A stretch of 64,000 nt of DNA from Kitasatospora azatica KCTC 9699 (GCF_000744785.1 NZ_JQMO01000002.1:930001-994000); one strand, 5' to 3'; shown: positions 17,419-26,597, counted from the stretch's first letter. The notes: generated by a model not told the origin, from the sequence alone. Made by a program: numbers and translations.

Positions 17419-17542
17419 TCGACCGGACGGAACCTAGGACCTGAAGCGACGGTGAGTCAGCTCCTTGGTGGTACTGGTTTCACCATCGGACCGGGTCCTG
17501 GGCGCATGGCACGCACTGGTCGTGGTGCTCTAGGTTCGAGCC

Positions 17543-18790
17543 GTGATGATTTCTCCCGGGCTGCGGCGCTCGGTCCTTCGGACGCGGCGGGACGCCGGTT
17601 TCCTGGCTGCCGGTGTCCTGCCGCACCTGGGGCTGATCCCGGTGTGGAGCTGGGGCGTGGCGACCACTGCCAGGACCGGGAACTGGCCGCTCGCGCTGCC
17701 CACCTCGGTCGCCGTGATCCTGCTCGGTGTGCCGGTGCTGACGGCTGTTCAGCGGGCCCGGCACCGGGCGCTGCTCGGCGTGGTCCTCCCCCGGCCGACG
17801 CCCGCGCCGGAGCAGCAGCGGTCGTGGGCAGCGGCCGCCCGTTGGCTCCGCGCACCGCGCACCTGGGGGCAGCTCGGCTACCACCTCCTGCTGGGCCCGG
17901 TCCTGGCGGTGTCGGAACTGCTGGTGCTCATGGCGCTGCCCGTGGGCCTGGCGGGCGCCACCTGCTCCGCCTGGGCGTGGGAGCTGCCGGTGGAGGTGCG
18001 CGAGGAGTGGTTCGGCGACACGACGCAACTGCCGTGCTACACGCTGGGCGGACTCGTCCTGCTCTGCGCCATACCGTGGGCGGCGGGGGCCGCGGCCCGC
18101 GGCGAGTCGCGTGCGGCGATGGCTCTGCTCGGGCCCAGCTCGGCCCAGCAACTCCGCGAGCGGGTCGACGAGTTGGACCAGAGCCGCACCGGCCTGATCG
18201 AAGCCGTCGACGCCGAGCGTCGCCGCATCGAGCGCGATCTGCACGACGGCACCCAGCAGCGGTTGGTCTCGCTCGCGGTCAACCTGGGCCTGGCGATGGC
18301 CACCCAGCCCGACCTGCCGGCCGGAGCCCGCGAAGCGCTCGCCGGGGCACACCTGGAGGCCAAGCAGGCGATCGAGGAACTCAACGACCTGGTACGGGGC
18401 TTGCATCCGGCCGTGCTCGAAGACCGGGGCCTGGACGCGGCGCTGTCCGGCCTGGCCGCCCGGGCGCCCCTGCCGGTGCGCCTGCGGGTCGACCTGGAGC
18501 AGCGGGCGGCGCCCGCCGTGGAGTCGGTCGCGTACTTCGTGGTCTCGGAGGCGCTGACCAACGTGACCAAGCACGCCCGCGCGACGCGTGCCGAAGTGAC
18601 CGTCCGGCGGGTCGGTAAGGTGCTGCGGGTGAACATCACCGACGACGGGCTGGGCGGGGCCGACGCCTGCGCCGGCACGGGACTGAGCGGGCTGGCCAAG
18701 CGGGTCGGCTCCATCGACGGCACCCTGCAGGTCAGCAGTCCCATCGGCGGACCGACCACAGTGACGGCGGAGTTGCCGTGCGAGCGGTGA
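17543..18790 (+). CDS. NarL-type sensor histidine kinase
   Basis: 415 residues. Several hydrophobic segments in about residues 15-185 form a membrane sensor region. HisKA_3 follows with the phosphorylated histidine H234 in ERDLHDGTQQR, then a HATPase domain with DDGLGG and GTGLSGL. It autophosphorylates and passes the phosphate to the response regulator encoded next, whose start overlaps this gene by 13 bp. The signal is unknown. The start is GTG 17543 directly followed by ATG 17546, and either could be used. Confidence 0.92.
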   Translation: MMISPGLRRSVLRTRRDAGFLAAGVLPHLGLIPVWSWGVATTARTGNWPLALPTSVAVILLGVPVLTAVQRARHRALLGVVLPRPTPAPEQQRSWAAAARWLRAPRTWGQLGYHLLLGPVLAVSELLVLMALPVGLAGATCSAWAWELPVEVREEWFGDTTQLPCYTLGGLVLLCAIPWAAGAAARGESRAAMALLGPSSAQQLRERVDELDQSRTGLIEAVDAERRRIERDLHDGTQQRLVSLAVNLGLAMATQPDLPAGAREALAGAHLEAKQAIEELNDLVRGLHPAVLEDRGLDAALSGLAARAPLPVRLRVDLEQRAAPAVESVAYFVVSEALTNVTKHARATRAEVTVRRVGKVLRVNITDDGLGGADACAGTGLSGLAKRVGSIDGTLQVSSPIGGPTTVTAELPCER

Positions 18791-19434
18791 TCGCCGAGGA
18801 CTCGGTGCTGTTGCGGGTCGGCCTGGTCAAGGTGCTGGAGATGGGCGGGTTCCAGGTCGCCACCGAAGCCGGGGACGGCGAGGCACTGTTGGCGGCGGTG
18901 GCGGAGCACCGGCCCGAACTCGCGCTGGTCGACGTCCGGATGCCGCCGGGGTTCACCGACGAGGGGGTGCGCGCCGCGGTGGAGATCCGTCGGCGCTGGC
19001 CGGGGACGGCGGTGGTGCTGCTGTCGCAGTACGTGGAGGAGCGGTACGCGGCCGAGCTGCTCTCCACCAACACCGGCGGCGTCGGCTACCTGCTCAAGCA
19101 ACGCGTCGCCGATGTCGCGGAGTTCGTGGCGGCGGTGCGGCGGGTGGCGGAAGGCGGCACGGCACTGGATCCGCAGGTCGTCTCACAGCTCCTGCTGCGC
19201 CGCGACCTCGACCTCGACCCACTGAAACGGCTCACCCCGCGCGAACGCGACGTCCTCGGCGTCATGGCCGAAGGCCGCTCCAACGCCGGCATCGCGCAGG
19301 CACTGGTGGTCAGCGAGAGCGCGGTGGCCAAGCACATCAACAACATCTTCGCCAAACTCGACCTCCCCACCGCCGACGCGGACCACCGCCGCGTCCTCGC
19401 GGTGCTGAGGTTCCTGGCGGCGTCAGGAACGTGA
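18778..19434 (+). CDS. NarL/LuxR-family response regulator
   Basis: 218 residues starting with GTG (VRAVIAEDSVLLRVGL). The receiver domain has the phospho-acceptor D52 in LVDVRMPPG, and the C-terminal LuxR helix-turn-helix reads LTPRERDVLGVMAEGRSNAG. It overlaps the kinase gene and is its obvious partner. No adjacent transporter identifies the target, although such pairs often control efflux systems. Confidence 0.93.
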   Translation: MRAVIAEDSVLLRVGLVKVLEMGGFQVATEAGDGEALLAAVAEHRPELALVDVRMPPGFTDEGVRAAVEIRRRWPGTAVVLLSQYVEERYAAELLSTNTGGVGYLLKQRVADVAEFVAAVRRVAEGGTALDPQVVSQLLLRRDLDLDPLKRLTPRERDVLGVMAEGRSNAGIAQALVVSESAVAKHINNIFAKLDLPTADADHRRVLAVLRFLAASGT

Positions 19435-19736
19435 CCGGCCGTCCCCGGGCCTGACGGGCTCCCGTCCAACCTGCCCGGGCCGGCCTGCTCTGGGCTTGTT
19501 CGTCAATCTCCTCGGAACCTCGGGACTCCACGTCTCCGCTACCATCACCACGACTGTCGCACACCAGATCGAAGCGTGCGGCCGGCGACCACGGTGGGGG
19601 ACCCGTTGTCACCACTGCATGAGGCCGACGAGCACTCGACCGCCGGGCCCGCGCAGGTCACCTCGCTCGGCTCCCCCGACTGGAACGGCCAGGCTTAGGT
19701 CCGACTCCCCGACTGGATGCGCCAGGCGGCAGCGGC
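19435..19736. other. Gene-poor spacer with a possible 40-residue ORF and a direct repeat
   Basis: No established gene is recognised. A GTG at 19576 opens a 40-codon frame ending at TAG 19698 (VRPATTVGDPLSPLH to GSPDWNGQA) with only a weak ribosome site. Its last codons overlap an imperfect repeat: CTCCCCCGACTGGAACG at 19671 and CTCCCCGACTGGATGCG about 35 bp later. The peptide could be a small secreted or modified product of the neighbourhood, but coding is not established. Confidence 0.3.
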
Positions 19737-20600
19737 CTAGATGATCGGCGGCCGACCCAGCCGGGTCATGGTCCACACGGTGCGCCAGCGCATCGGCTTG
19801 CGCCGGCCGCACGGTGTGCGCCAGCCCTCGGCGAAGCCCGCGAACCAGGCCTTCAGCCCGGCCGCATCCCGGGTCCGGGCGACGGTGAGCGCCATCCACA
19901 CCCCGAGGTAGACCGGCACCAGCAGCGCGGGGAGGTGACGGCGCGCCAGGTAGACCCGGTTGCGGGCGTTCACCCGGTAGAAGAAGGAGTGCCGGGTCGG
20001 GCTGGTGCGCGGGTGTTGGAGCAGCAACTCGGGGACGTACAGCACCCGCCAGCCGGCGTCCAGCGCCCGCCAAGCCATGTCGGTCTCCTCGTGCGCGAAG
20101 AAGAAGGCGTCCGGCCAGTCCCCGACCTGCTCCAGCATCTTCGAGGACAGTGCGTGGCCGCCGCCGAGGAAGCTGGTCACCTCACCGCCGCGCATCGGGT
20201 CGCCGGCCCGCAGCCTGGGGACGTGGCGCCGCTGGGTGAGGCCGGTCTCGTCGGCGATCCGGAAGCTCACGATGCCCAGCTGCGGGTCGGCCTCGTACAG
20301 GGCGGTGATCCGGGCGAGGACGTCGTCCGCGACCAGCAGGCCGTCGTCGTCCAGGTCGATCACCACGTCCACGTCGCGCAGGTGCTCCAGCGCGGCGTTC
20401 CGCCCGCCGGTCACCCCGAGGTTGTCCGCCAGCTCGACACTCTCCGCCCAGGCGGGCAGTTCCGGCAGCGCGCACCCGTTGCCGACCACCACGACCTTCG
20501 CGGCCTTGACCGTCTGCATCTCCACCGAGGCCAGCAGCTCAGCCAGCTCCTTCGGCCGCGTGCCCATGGTCAGCACCGCCACGCCCAGCTTGACGCCCAC
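19737..20600 (-). CDS. Family 2 glycosyltransferase
   Basis: 287 residues. A GT-A fold is shown by the N-terminal LGVAVLTMGTRPKELAELL, the nucleotide-sugar motif IDLDDDG (DxD) near residue 85, and FFFAHEETDMAWRALDAG, the acceptor-side ED motif. A hydrophobic stretch near residue 225 (LLVPVYLGVWMALTVA) may anchor it to the membrane. It transfers a sugar from a nucleotide donor to an unknown acceptor. It stands alone, divergent from a short ORF at 20629. Confidence 0.88.
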   Translation of the reverse strand: MGVKLGVAVLTMGTRPKELAELLASVEMQTVKAAKVVVVGNGCALPELPAWAESVELADNLGVTGGRNAALEHLRDVDVVIDLDDDGLLVADDVLARITALYEADPQLGIVSFRIADETGLTQRRHVPRLRAGDPMRGGEVTSFLGGGHALSSKMLEQVGDWPDAFFFAHEETDMAWRALDAGWRVLYVPELLLQHPRTSPTRHSFFYRVNARNRVYLARRHLPALLVPVYLGVWMALTVARTRDAAGLKAWFAGFAEGWRTPCGRRKPMRWRTVWTMTRLGRPPII

Positions 20601-20628
20601 CGAACCTCTTCCCTTCGAGGAACCAGAG

Positions 20629-20877
20629 ATGACCTCACGAACGCCGGATCACAGCACCGCGTCGCTCAGAGAACTCGCCGAGAACCGGAGCCTTCCCGCC
20701 CATCAGGTCATGGACCAGGACACACTCGCCTGGATCGCCAGGAACCGGCCCGAAGCCTCAGCAACGCCACCCACCCTGCCACATCCGCCGCTCATGCTGG
20801 TACCGGACGTCACCTGGTTCGCGCAGCCCCAACTGATCGATTCCAAGGGGCTCAGATCCGCGCAGGCGATCTCCTGA
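20629..20877 (+). CDS. Small protein of unknown function (82 residues)
   Basis: ATG 20629 lies 7 bp after a good GAGGAA ribosome site and opens an 82-codon frame, divergent from the glycosyltransferase with only 28 bp between start codons. The N-terminal half is polar and helical (ASLRELAENRSLPAHQ); the C-terminal half is Pro-rich and then hydrophobic (PPLMLVPDVTWFAQPQ). There is no signal peptide and no recognised domain. The tight divergent position suggests shared regulation with the glycosyltransferase. It could also be a spurious frame. Confidence 0.45.
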   Translation: MTSRTPDHSTASLRELAENRSLPAHQVMDQDTLAWIARNRPEASATPPTLPHPPLMLVPDVTWFAQPQLIDSKGLRSAQAIS

Positions 20878-20888
20878 AGAGAGACCAG

Positions 20889-21539
20889 CTACCCGGTCGT
20901 GCGCCTGCGCGCCAGGTCCCTGCCCTCCTGCGGCAGTGCGTCGGCGACGAGCAGTCGTGGCAGCAGGTCCGGTTCGAGTGTCATCGCGCGGAAGACCAGC
21001 GCTACGGTCACGTCGTGGTCCGGCCGGTGCACGATCTCGACGGGGTCGGCAGCACGGATGTCTCCTGGGGCGATCACGCGCAGATAGGCACCCGGCACTG
21101 CGGCCTGGGTGAACCGCTTGATCCAGCCCTCCCGCCCGAGCCATCCCTGAAACGTCCCGCACGGGATCCGCGAGCACGACACCTCCAGAACCACGTCCGG
21201 CCCGATGCGCCAACGCTCGCCGATCAGGGCGCCGTTGACGTCCAGGCCGAGGGTCGTGAGGTTCTCCCCGAAGACGCCGTTGGCAAGTGGCCGGCCCAGC
21301 TCGCGCTCCCACCGGTCGAGGTCCTCGCGGGCGTAGGCGTAGACGGCCTGGTCGGATCCGCCGTGGTGCTGCACGTCGTAGACGCGGTCGCCGGCGAGAC
21401 CGACTGCGCCGGTGCCCTTGGGACCGGGAGCGGTCACGGCGACCGGGCCGTCAACTGGCCGCTTGTCGATGCCCGTCGCGCGGAGGCCCTTCCACGGGTT
21501 GGGCCGAGGCTTGCCGATGTTGACGGAAAGCAGGTTCAT
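20889..21539 (-). CDS. MOSC-domain protein
   Basis: 216 residues starting MNLLSVNIGKPRP. The MOSC core includes DRVYDVQHHGGSDQAVYAY, the FGENLTT loop and the conserved cysteine motif CSRIPCGTF. YiiM-type MOSC proteins are linked to molybdenum cofactor chemistry and detoxification of N-hydroxylated compounds. It stands between the 82-residue ORF and a methyltransferase and appears monocistronic. Confidence 0.9.
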   Translation of the reverse strand: MNLLSVNIGKPRPNPWKGLRATGIDKRPVDGPVAVTAPGPKGTGAVGLAGDRVYDVQHHGGSDQAVYAYAREDLDRWERELGRPLANGVFGENLTTLGLDVNGALIGERWRIGPDVVLEVSCSRIPCGTFQGWLGREGWIKRFTQAAVPGAYLRVIAPGDIRAADPVEIVHRPDHDVTVALVFRAMTLEPDLLPRLLVADALPQEGRDLARRRTTG

Positions 21540-21621
21540 CCCAACGACGGTACGGTCCTCTGCACGCCGGGGCGACCCATTTCCTCGCCACCCCTTGGAA
21601 TCCAGGGAACCGGGAGGCGTT

Positions 21622-22485
21622 CTACCGGCGGACCGCCGAGATCAGTCCGCCGGGCCGCTCCTCGCGCTGCGGCGGGGTGCTGATCGGGCGGCCGTAGGCG
21701 GCAGCGCGCTCGCGCAGGGTGTGGCTGCCGGCCTCCCAGCCGTGCCCGGCCAGCCAACCCACCGGGTCGTCGGGCATCTCCGAGACCCACATGGACGCCG
21801 CCGATCCCGGCGCCGCGTCGGCGCCGAAGCGCTCGATCACGCCGCGCGAGCCCAACGTCAGCCCCATCCGACTGCCTGCCGCCGACCGTGCGCTGATCCG
21901 GGCGAGCAGCAGCTCCACCGCGTCCTCGGGCAGATAGATCAGCAGTCCTTCGGCGATCCACACGGTCGGCACCGTCGGGTCGTGCCCTGCGGCGGTCAGC
22001 GCGCCCGGCCAGTCCTCACGCAGATCCACCGCGACGGTGATCCGCTCGCAGCGTGCGACGGCCCGCTCCTGGCGCAGCACCGAGGCCTTGAAGTCCAGTG
22101 GCACGGTGGTGTCGACCTCGAACAGCCGGGTGCCTTCGGGCCAGTCCATCCGGAAGGCCCGGCTGTCCATGCCGGCGCCGAGCAGCACGACCTGCCTGAT
22201 CCCGGACGCGCAGGCCTGCTGCAACAGGTCGTCGAGGAACTTCGTCCTGATGACGATGGAGAACGACACGGCCAGCCGGCGGCCTCGCGCGGCCTCCTCC
22301 TCGTCCTCGGCCTCGGGCAGCGGCGGCGAGGAGGGCCACAGGCCGCCGGCGGTGGCGAAGGCCCGGGCCAGTGGGTCGTGGAACAGTGCGTTCTCCCGCT
22401 CGGTCTCCAGCGCCCGCACCTTGGCCACCCCCACCGCCGTGGCCCACACTCCCGACGGCTGCACCCGCTCCTGCTCATCAGTCAC
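21622..22485 (-). CDS. SAM-dependent methyltransferase (TIGR00027/leucine carboxyl methyltransferase-like)
   Basis: 287 residues from GTG 22485. The SAM-binding motif is VVLLGAGMDSRAFRM, followed by LFEVDTTVPLDFK and WIAEGLLIYLPEDAV, which define the family of actinobacterial leucine-carboxyl-methyltransferase-like enzymes. The substrate of these proteins is generally unknown. No operon partner is evident. Confidence 0.9.
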   Translation of the reverse strand: MTDEQERVQPSGVWATAVGVAKVRALETERENALFHDPLARAFATAGGLWPSSPPLPEAEDEEEAARGRRLAVSFSIVIRTKFLDDLLQQACASGIRQVVLLGAGMDSRAFRMDWPEGTRLFEVDTTVPLDFKASVLRQERAVARCERITVAVDLREDWPGALTAAGHDPTVPTVWIAEGLLIYLPEDAVELLLARISARSAAGSRMGLTLGSRGVIERFGADAAPGSAASMWVSEMPDDPVGWLAGHGWEAGSHTLRERAAAYGRPISTPPQREERPGGLISAVRR

Positions 22486-22591
22486 CGCGCCAGCCTAGAC
22501 GATTGACTCCTAGGGGGCCCGATGAGTGGAGCCAGATTCATCCGCAGCCGGCCCGGCCATGCCCGCACTGACCACCTACCCAGGGTTGCTG

Positions 22592-22631
22592 GTGCCACGA
22601 AGTGCCACGAGATGCCAAGAGGCGCCACGAC
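22592..22631. repeat. Four 10-bp tandem repeats upstream of the DUF6236-like gene
   Basis: Four consecutive units (GTGCCACGAA, GTGCCACGAG, ATGCCAAGAG, GCGCCACGAC) share RYGCCAMGA with a period of exactly one helical turn. They end about 100 bp before the GTG start at 22735. This layout suits cooperative binding of a regulator; no coding function is evident here. Confidence 0.6.
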
Positions 22632-22734
22632 TGCTGACGGTCTGCACCACGCGGCTGCTGCCAGTCGTCGTTGGCATAGCATCCTGTCGACTCTCGGATG
22701 TCGGGAGCCGACGGGTTGTCACAAGGGGGCAGTG

Positions 22735-23970
22735 GTGCAGCGGATCGGGCTCTACTACCCCTACGTCCACTTCCGCGACGAGGAGTGGATCAAGGCTGCC
22801 GCCCTCTACTGGCCGCGCCTGGCCCGGGTGGTGCCCCCGGGTTTCCCGATTTCCGATCCACGCCTGATCAAAGTGCTGCGCAGCGAGCTGGACTTCGTAG
22901 TCGACGTCGATCCGCGCGAAGCGGCCGAAGCCGTCGCGCCGGCGTTCCTCAAGGTCGTCGAGGACCACGGGGTCGAACTGGAGCGGCGGTTCCCGGCCAG
23001 GTCGTACGCCCGCGAGCTGCTGAACTCGTATGCGCCCACCACGACGGGCAGTTACGTACCGGTGGCCGCCGGCGAGCCGAGCAACGATGAAGACCATCTC
23101 GCTCGGCCGCCCCATCTTCGTCTGCTCGTCGGACTGCACCGACACGAGGTCGACCCCCGGTTGCGCGATGCGCTGATGGATGCGGGCCTTGCGGTGGAAA
23201 CGCCTTCCTCGGACCTGTCGAGCTCGCCGTTCGTGCGGTGGTTCGCAACCGACCCCATCGTGGCCTGGGTCTACAAGTGCGCGCTCACCGAGGAACTCGC
23301 CCGCCGAACCCGGTTCACGCCGACCACTGACCAAGTGGCCGCCCACACCGCTGCGGAGGTCTGGGACGTCGATCGGATCACCGCGGCCCTGCTGGGACAG
23401 CCGCCTCGACCGGCAGAGCCTGATTCGGCGGCGCGCCTCGGGCTCATGGCCGTGCAGTGCGTCCTGCCTGACGGCCTGCGCACGGTGCCGGTAGAGAAGA
23501 TCATCAGACTGCGCCGGGACTACCATGCGGAGTTCAACGCCTTCACCGCTGCCGCCGAGAGGGCCGCGGAAGACCTGCGGGAGCAGACCGCGGGCATCGA
23601 GGACCGCCATGCGTTCGAGCAATACCTCCGACTGAAGTTCGAGGAGAGCCTCGCCCTCCCCCTGGAGGACCTGCGCAAGGCAATGAGCGGGCTCAACCTC
23701 AGGACCTTCTACAGCGCCGTGAACTACAAGTTCGAGCTTCCGGCTCTCGTCGGTGCGGCCAGCGGCTGGGCCGGCAACGTCCCCGTCGCGCTGGGGAGCA
23801 TCGCCGTCGCTGGAGCGACGCTGCGTCAGGCCACAACCGAGGCGCGCAGTGCCAAGCTCGCCGACTCTCCCGTCGGCTACCTGCTCAGGGTGGAGCGGGA
23901 CTTGAAGCCGGCAACGCTCGTGAGCCGAGTCGCTCGAACGCTCGCCAGGGCTGCGGGCACCGGCATCTGA
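22735..23970 (+). CDS. DUF6236-like protein of unknown function
   Basis: 411 residues from GTG 22735, chosen because of the AAGGGGG ribosome site and because the conserved start of the family (RIGLYYPYVHFRDEEWIKAA) follows directly. The protein begins with a short aromatic segment and continues as a mostly helical soluble protein. A segment near residue 345 (LVGAASGWAGNVPVALGSIA) is hydrophobic and may insert in a membrane. The family is common in Streptomyces and has no known activity that I can name. It stands alone behind a repeat-rich leader. Confidence 0.75.
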   Translation: MQRIGLYYPYVHFRDEEWIKAAALYWPRLARVVPPGFPISDPRLIKVLRSELDFVVDVDPREAAEAVAPAFLKVVEDHGVELERRFPARSYARELLNSYAPTTTGSYVPVAAGEPSNDEDHLARPPHLRLLVGLHRHEVDPRLRDALMDAGLAVETPSSDLSSSPFVRWFATDPIVAWVYKCALTEELARRTRFTPTTDQVAAHTAAEVWDVDRITAALLGQPPRPAEPDSAARLGLMAVQCVLPDGLRTVPVEKIIRLRRDYHAEFNAFTAAAERAAEDLREQTAGIEDRHAFEQYLRLKFEESLALPLEDLRKAMSGLNLRTFYSAVNYKFELPALVGAASGWAGNVPVALGSIAVAGATLRQATTEARSAKLADSPVGYLLRVERDLKPATLVSRVARTLARAAGTGI

Positions 23971-24083
23971 GCTGCTGCTGCTCGGCCGGGACAGGCGCGA
24001 GGGCCCCGACATCCGGGCGGTTCCCGACGTCCTCTCCGTGGACGACGGCGCCGTACTCACGAACGCTCCGCCGCGAGCAGCCG

Positions 24084-24596
24084 CTACCGGATCTGGCCGA
24101 CCGCCCACTCGGCCCACTCCCGGCGCATCGCGTTGAACCGCAGGCCGTACTCCAGGGTGATCCTGCCGTAGGCGGAGAGGTTGTCGTCGCTCCAGTCGAT
24201 GGACTCGTCCAGTCGGCGCAGGCCTTCGTACTCCTGCGCGGACATCTCGATCAGCTCGGTGAGATATCCCCTCGCCTGCTCGGGTGTGAGCACGCCGAGG
24301 AAGAACACCCTCAGCAGGAGCTCGCTGCGGGTGTTCCGCTGCGGCTTGGTCTCGGTCAGCCAGTGCCGCAGTTCGGCCAGCCCGGCTTCGGTGAGGGTGT
24401 ACTCCTTGCGGCCGCGCGGGCCCTCGGCCGTGACGCTGATCATGCCGGAATCGGCGAGCTTGGTCAGTTCTGTGTAGATCTGGCTCTGCGTGGCGGGCCA
24501 GACGTTGGCCAGCGAAGTGTCGAAGCTCTTGAGCAGGTCGTATCCGCTGGCCGGGTGTTCGGTCAGGAGTCCGAGGAGGGCGTGTCGAAGGCTCAT
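24084..24596 (-). CDS. PadR-family transcriptional regulator
   Basis: 170 residues. The winged helix-turn-helix covers about residues 1-80 (SLRHALLGLLTEHPASGYDLL) and the C-terminal helical domain follows (about 90-168), a class I PadR layout. It is divergent from a membrane-protein gene, and two copies of GACATGTC lie between them, so it very probably represses that gene and itself. The ligand is unknown. Confidence 0.92.
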   Translation of the reverse strand: MSLRHALLGLLTEHPASGYDLLKSFDTSLANVWPATQSQIYTELTKLADSGMISVTAEGPRGRKEYTLTEAGLAELRHWLTETKPQRNTRSELLLRVFFLGVLTPEQARGYLTELIEMSAQEYEGLRRLDESIDWSDDNLSAYGRITLEYGLRFNAMRREWAEWAVGQIR

Positions 24597-24619
24597 GGCG
24601 ACACTCTACCTTCCAGTCT

Positions 24620-24657
24620 TGACATGTCACTAGTGCAGCTTCTAGCTTCGACATGTC
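24620..24657. promoter_or_regulatory. Paired palindromic operators between padR and the membrane-protein gene
   Basis: TGACATGTCA (24620-24629) is a perfect palindrome and GACATGTC recurs at 24650-24657, so the cores are 29 bp apart, close to three helical turns. ATGT/ACAT dyads are typical of PadR operators. The pair lies between the divergent starts at 24596 and 24691. Confidence 0.7.
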
Positions 24658-24690
24658 AGAACAGGAATGTCGAGCGAGCGGAGAGCTCCG

Positions 24691-25242
24691 ATGTCGTACC
24701 TGCGCACCTTCCTCCCGTGGATCGTCTTCGCGGCGCTCCCGTCCGGCCAGTGGCAGTGGGCCGCGCTGGCCGGTCTGGTGGTGGCGTTGGCGGTGACCGC
24801 CCAGCAGCGCGCGGCCGGGGTCGGCTTCGACGCGTTGATCATCGAGCTGGGCTCTGCGGTCTTCTTCGCGGCCCTGACGGCGATCGCCTTCGCCGACCCG
24901 CACTCGGGCGTGCACGACTACTCGGCGGCCCTGGCCTCGGCCACTCTGGCGGCCATCGCCGGGATCTCGCTCCTCATCGGCAAGCCGTTCACCCTGGGCA
25001 TCGCCAAGCGCAGCACGCCCCGCGAGTTCTGGGGGCTCAAGCCGTTCATCCGGGCCAACGTCGTCATCACCGCCGTGTGGACCGCGGCCTTCGCGGTGAC
25101 GGCCGCCGTGCTCGCGGTCATCGCCCACGCCGGCAACGCCCACTCGACGTCCGCCCTGCTCGTCCAGGTCGCCGGGTTCGCCGTCCCGATGGTGTTCACG
25201 ATCCGCTACGTCGCCGCCTCGAAGGCCAAGGCCGGCCGGTGA
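24691..25242 (+). CDS. Membrane protein controlled by PadR
   Basis: 183 residues from ATG 24691, behind GGAGAG. Five or six hydrophobic segments are visible, for example LRTFLPWIVFAALP, LVVALAVTAQ, LGSAVFFAALTAIAFA and VVITAVWTAAFAVTAAV. No catalytic motif is recognised. PadR-linked membrane proteins often take part in stress or multidrug responses, but this one could equally be an integral membrane protein of other function. An in-frame ATG at 24667 would place the start nearer the operator. Confidence 0.8.
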   Translation: MSYLRTFLPWIVFAALPSGQWQWAALAGLVVALAVTAQQRAAGVGFDALIIELGSAVFFAALTAIAFADPHSGVHDYSAALASATLAAIAGISLLIGKPFTLGIAKRSTPREFWGLKPFIRANVVITAVWTAAFAVTAAVLAVIAHAGNAHSTSALLVQVAGFAVPMVFTIRYVAASKAKAGR

Positions 25243-25442
25243 ACAGGCCGGCCGACCGAGGCCGTTCGCTACGACCTGCGAACCGGGGCCCCGCAATCCT
25301 CAGTGGCCGGCGCTCCAGAATGCGCACTGGTGGGCGCGGCCGAAGTCGGTCGGGGCTATGCCTGCCGCGGTGAGCGAGAGTACGTCTCGGCCGCACGCCC
25401 CAGGGCGTACGTCCGTGACGAACCGAGGGCGACCGGAACCGG

Positions 25443-26597
25443 CTACCCGGTGGGGTGGGGGTAGCTCGGGGACCGGTGCTGGAAGGCCAGCACGGCCGGG
25501 TTCTGGATGACGCCTTCGCGGATCTCGATGGCGCGCCGGATGGTCTCGTCGGACTCCCAACTGCGAGGGCCGTCGAGGACCGCGCGCAGGTGCGGGATCA
25601 GCGCCTCGCTGTTCTCCCAGGTGGCGGAGTTCCACAGGTAGGAGGGGCTGTGGTCCACGCCGTAGTAGTGCACGTTGTCGCCGACGGTGAACATCGGCTC
25701 GGTGAAGGTGGTCGGCCGTGCCCAACTGAATCCCATGCCCTCGTCGCAGGACACGTCGATGACGAGGGTGCCCGGCGCCAGCGTGTCGAGGTCCTCGTCG
25801 ATCAGGAAGGTCAGCGGGGACCCGGTGTCCTGCAGCACGCAGTTGACGATGATGTCGTGTCCGGAGAGGAACTCCGCCACCGGCACCCGGCCTTCCTCGG
25901 TGAGCGCGTGGCTGCGGCGGGGGTCGGCGGAACCGTCCACCTCGTCGTGGTCGAACTGGACGATCCGAGCGGAGTGGATCGGTGAGCTGACTGCGGTGAC
26001 GCCACGCGCGGTGAGCACGTCGACGTTGTGCACGCCCAGCGAGTTCAGTGCCGTCACGGCTCCTCGGGCGGTTGCACCGAAGCCGATCACGACCGCGCGC
26101 AACCGTCGGCCGTAGTCACCGGTCGATCCCCGCAGTTGCATGGCGTGCAGGACCGAGGAGTACCCGGCCAGTTCGTTGTTCTTGTGGAAGACGTGCAGGT
26201 TGAACGAGCCGTCGCTGGTCCAGTGGTTCATCGCCTCGAAGGCGATCAGCGTCAGCCGACGGTCGATGGCCGTCTGGGTGACCCTCGCGTCCTGGACGCA
26301 GTGCGGCCAGCCCCACAGGACCTGCTCCTCACGCAACTCGGCGACGTCCGCCGCCGTTGGCTTGGCCAGCAGGACGATGTCGCACTGTGCAATGAGCTCC
26401 GCCCGTGAGAGCAACCCGGCTACGAGGGGGGCGAGTTGCTCGTCGGAGACACCGAAGCGCTCTCCGTAGCCCTGCTCAAGGTGGATGCGTCCGCGGAGGT
26501 CGAGGTCGATCCGCTCGAAGTGCGCGGGATGGATCGGCAGTCTGTGCTCGTTTTCCTTGCGTGACTGCGCCATGATTCCGAGCCTGAGTTGGTGCAA
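25443..26597 (-). CDS. Alanine dehydrogenase/PNT-family enzyme, N5-carboxyethylornithine synthase-like
   Basis: 384 residues. The N-terminus MAQSRKENEHRLPIHPAHF (from internal M9) matches the substrate domain of the AlaDH/PNT family and resembles N5-(carboxyethyl)ornithine synthase. The NAD(P)-binding loop is VVIGFGATARGAVTAL and a later motif DVSCDEGMGFSWARP is conserved. It would couple a 2-oxo acid and an amine or amino acid through reductive amination in the cytoplasm. The start could be 26597 or internal ATG 26573. It is monocistronic. Confidence 0.82.
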   Translation of the reverse strand: MHQLRLGIMAQSRKENEHRLPIHPAHFERIDLDLRGRIHLEQGYGERFGVSDEQLAPLVAGLLSRAELIAQCDIVLLAKPTAADVAELREEQVLWGWPHCVQDARVTQTAIDRRLTLIAFEAMNHWTSDGSFNLHVFHKNNELAGYSSVLHAMQLRGSTGDYGRRLRAVVIGFGATARGAVTALNSLGVHNVDVLTARGVTAVSSPIHSARIVQFDHDEVDGSADPRRSHALTEEGRVPVAEFLSGHDIIVNCVLQDTGSPLTFLIDEDLDTLAPGTLVIDVSCDEGMGFSWARPTTFTEPMFTVGDNVHYYGVDHSPSYLWNSATWENSEALIPHLRAVLDGPRSWESDETIRRAIEIREGVIQNPAVLAFQHRSPSYPHPTG

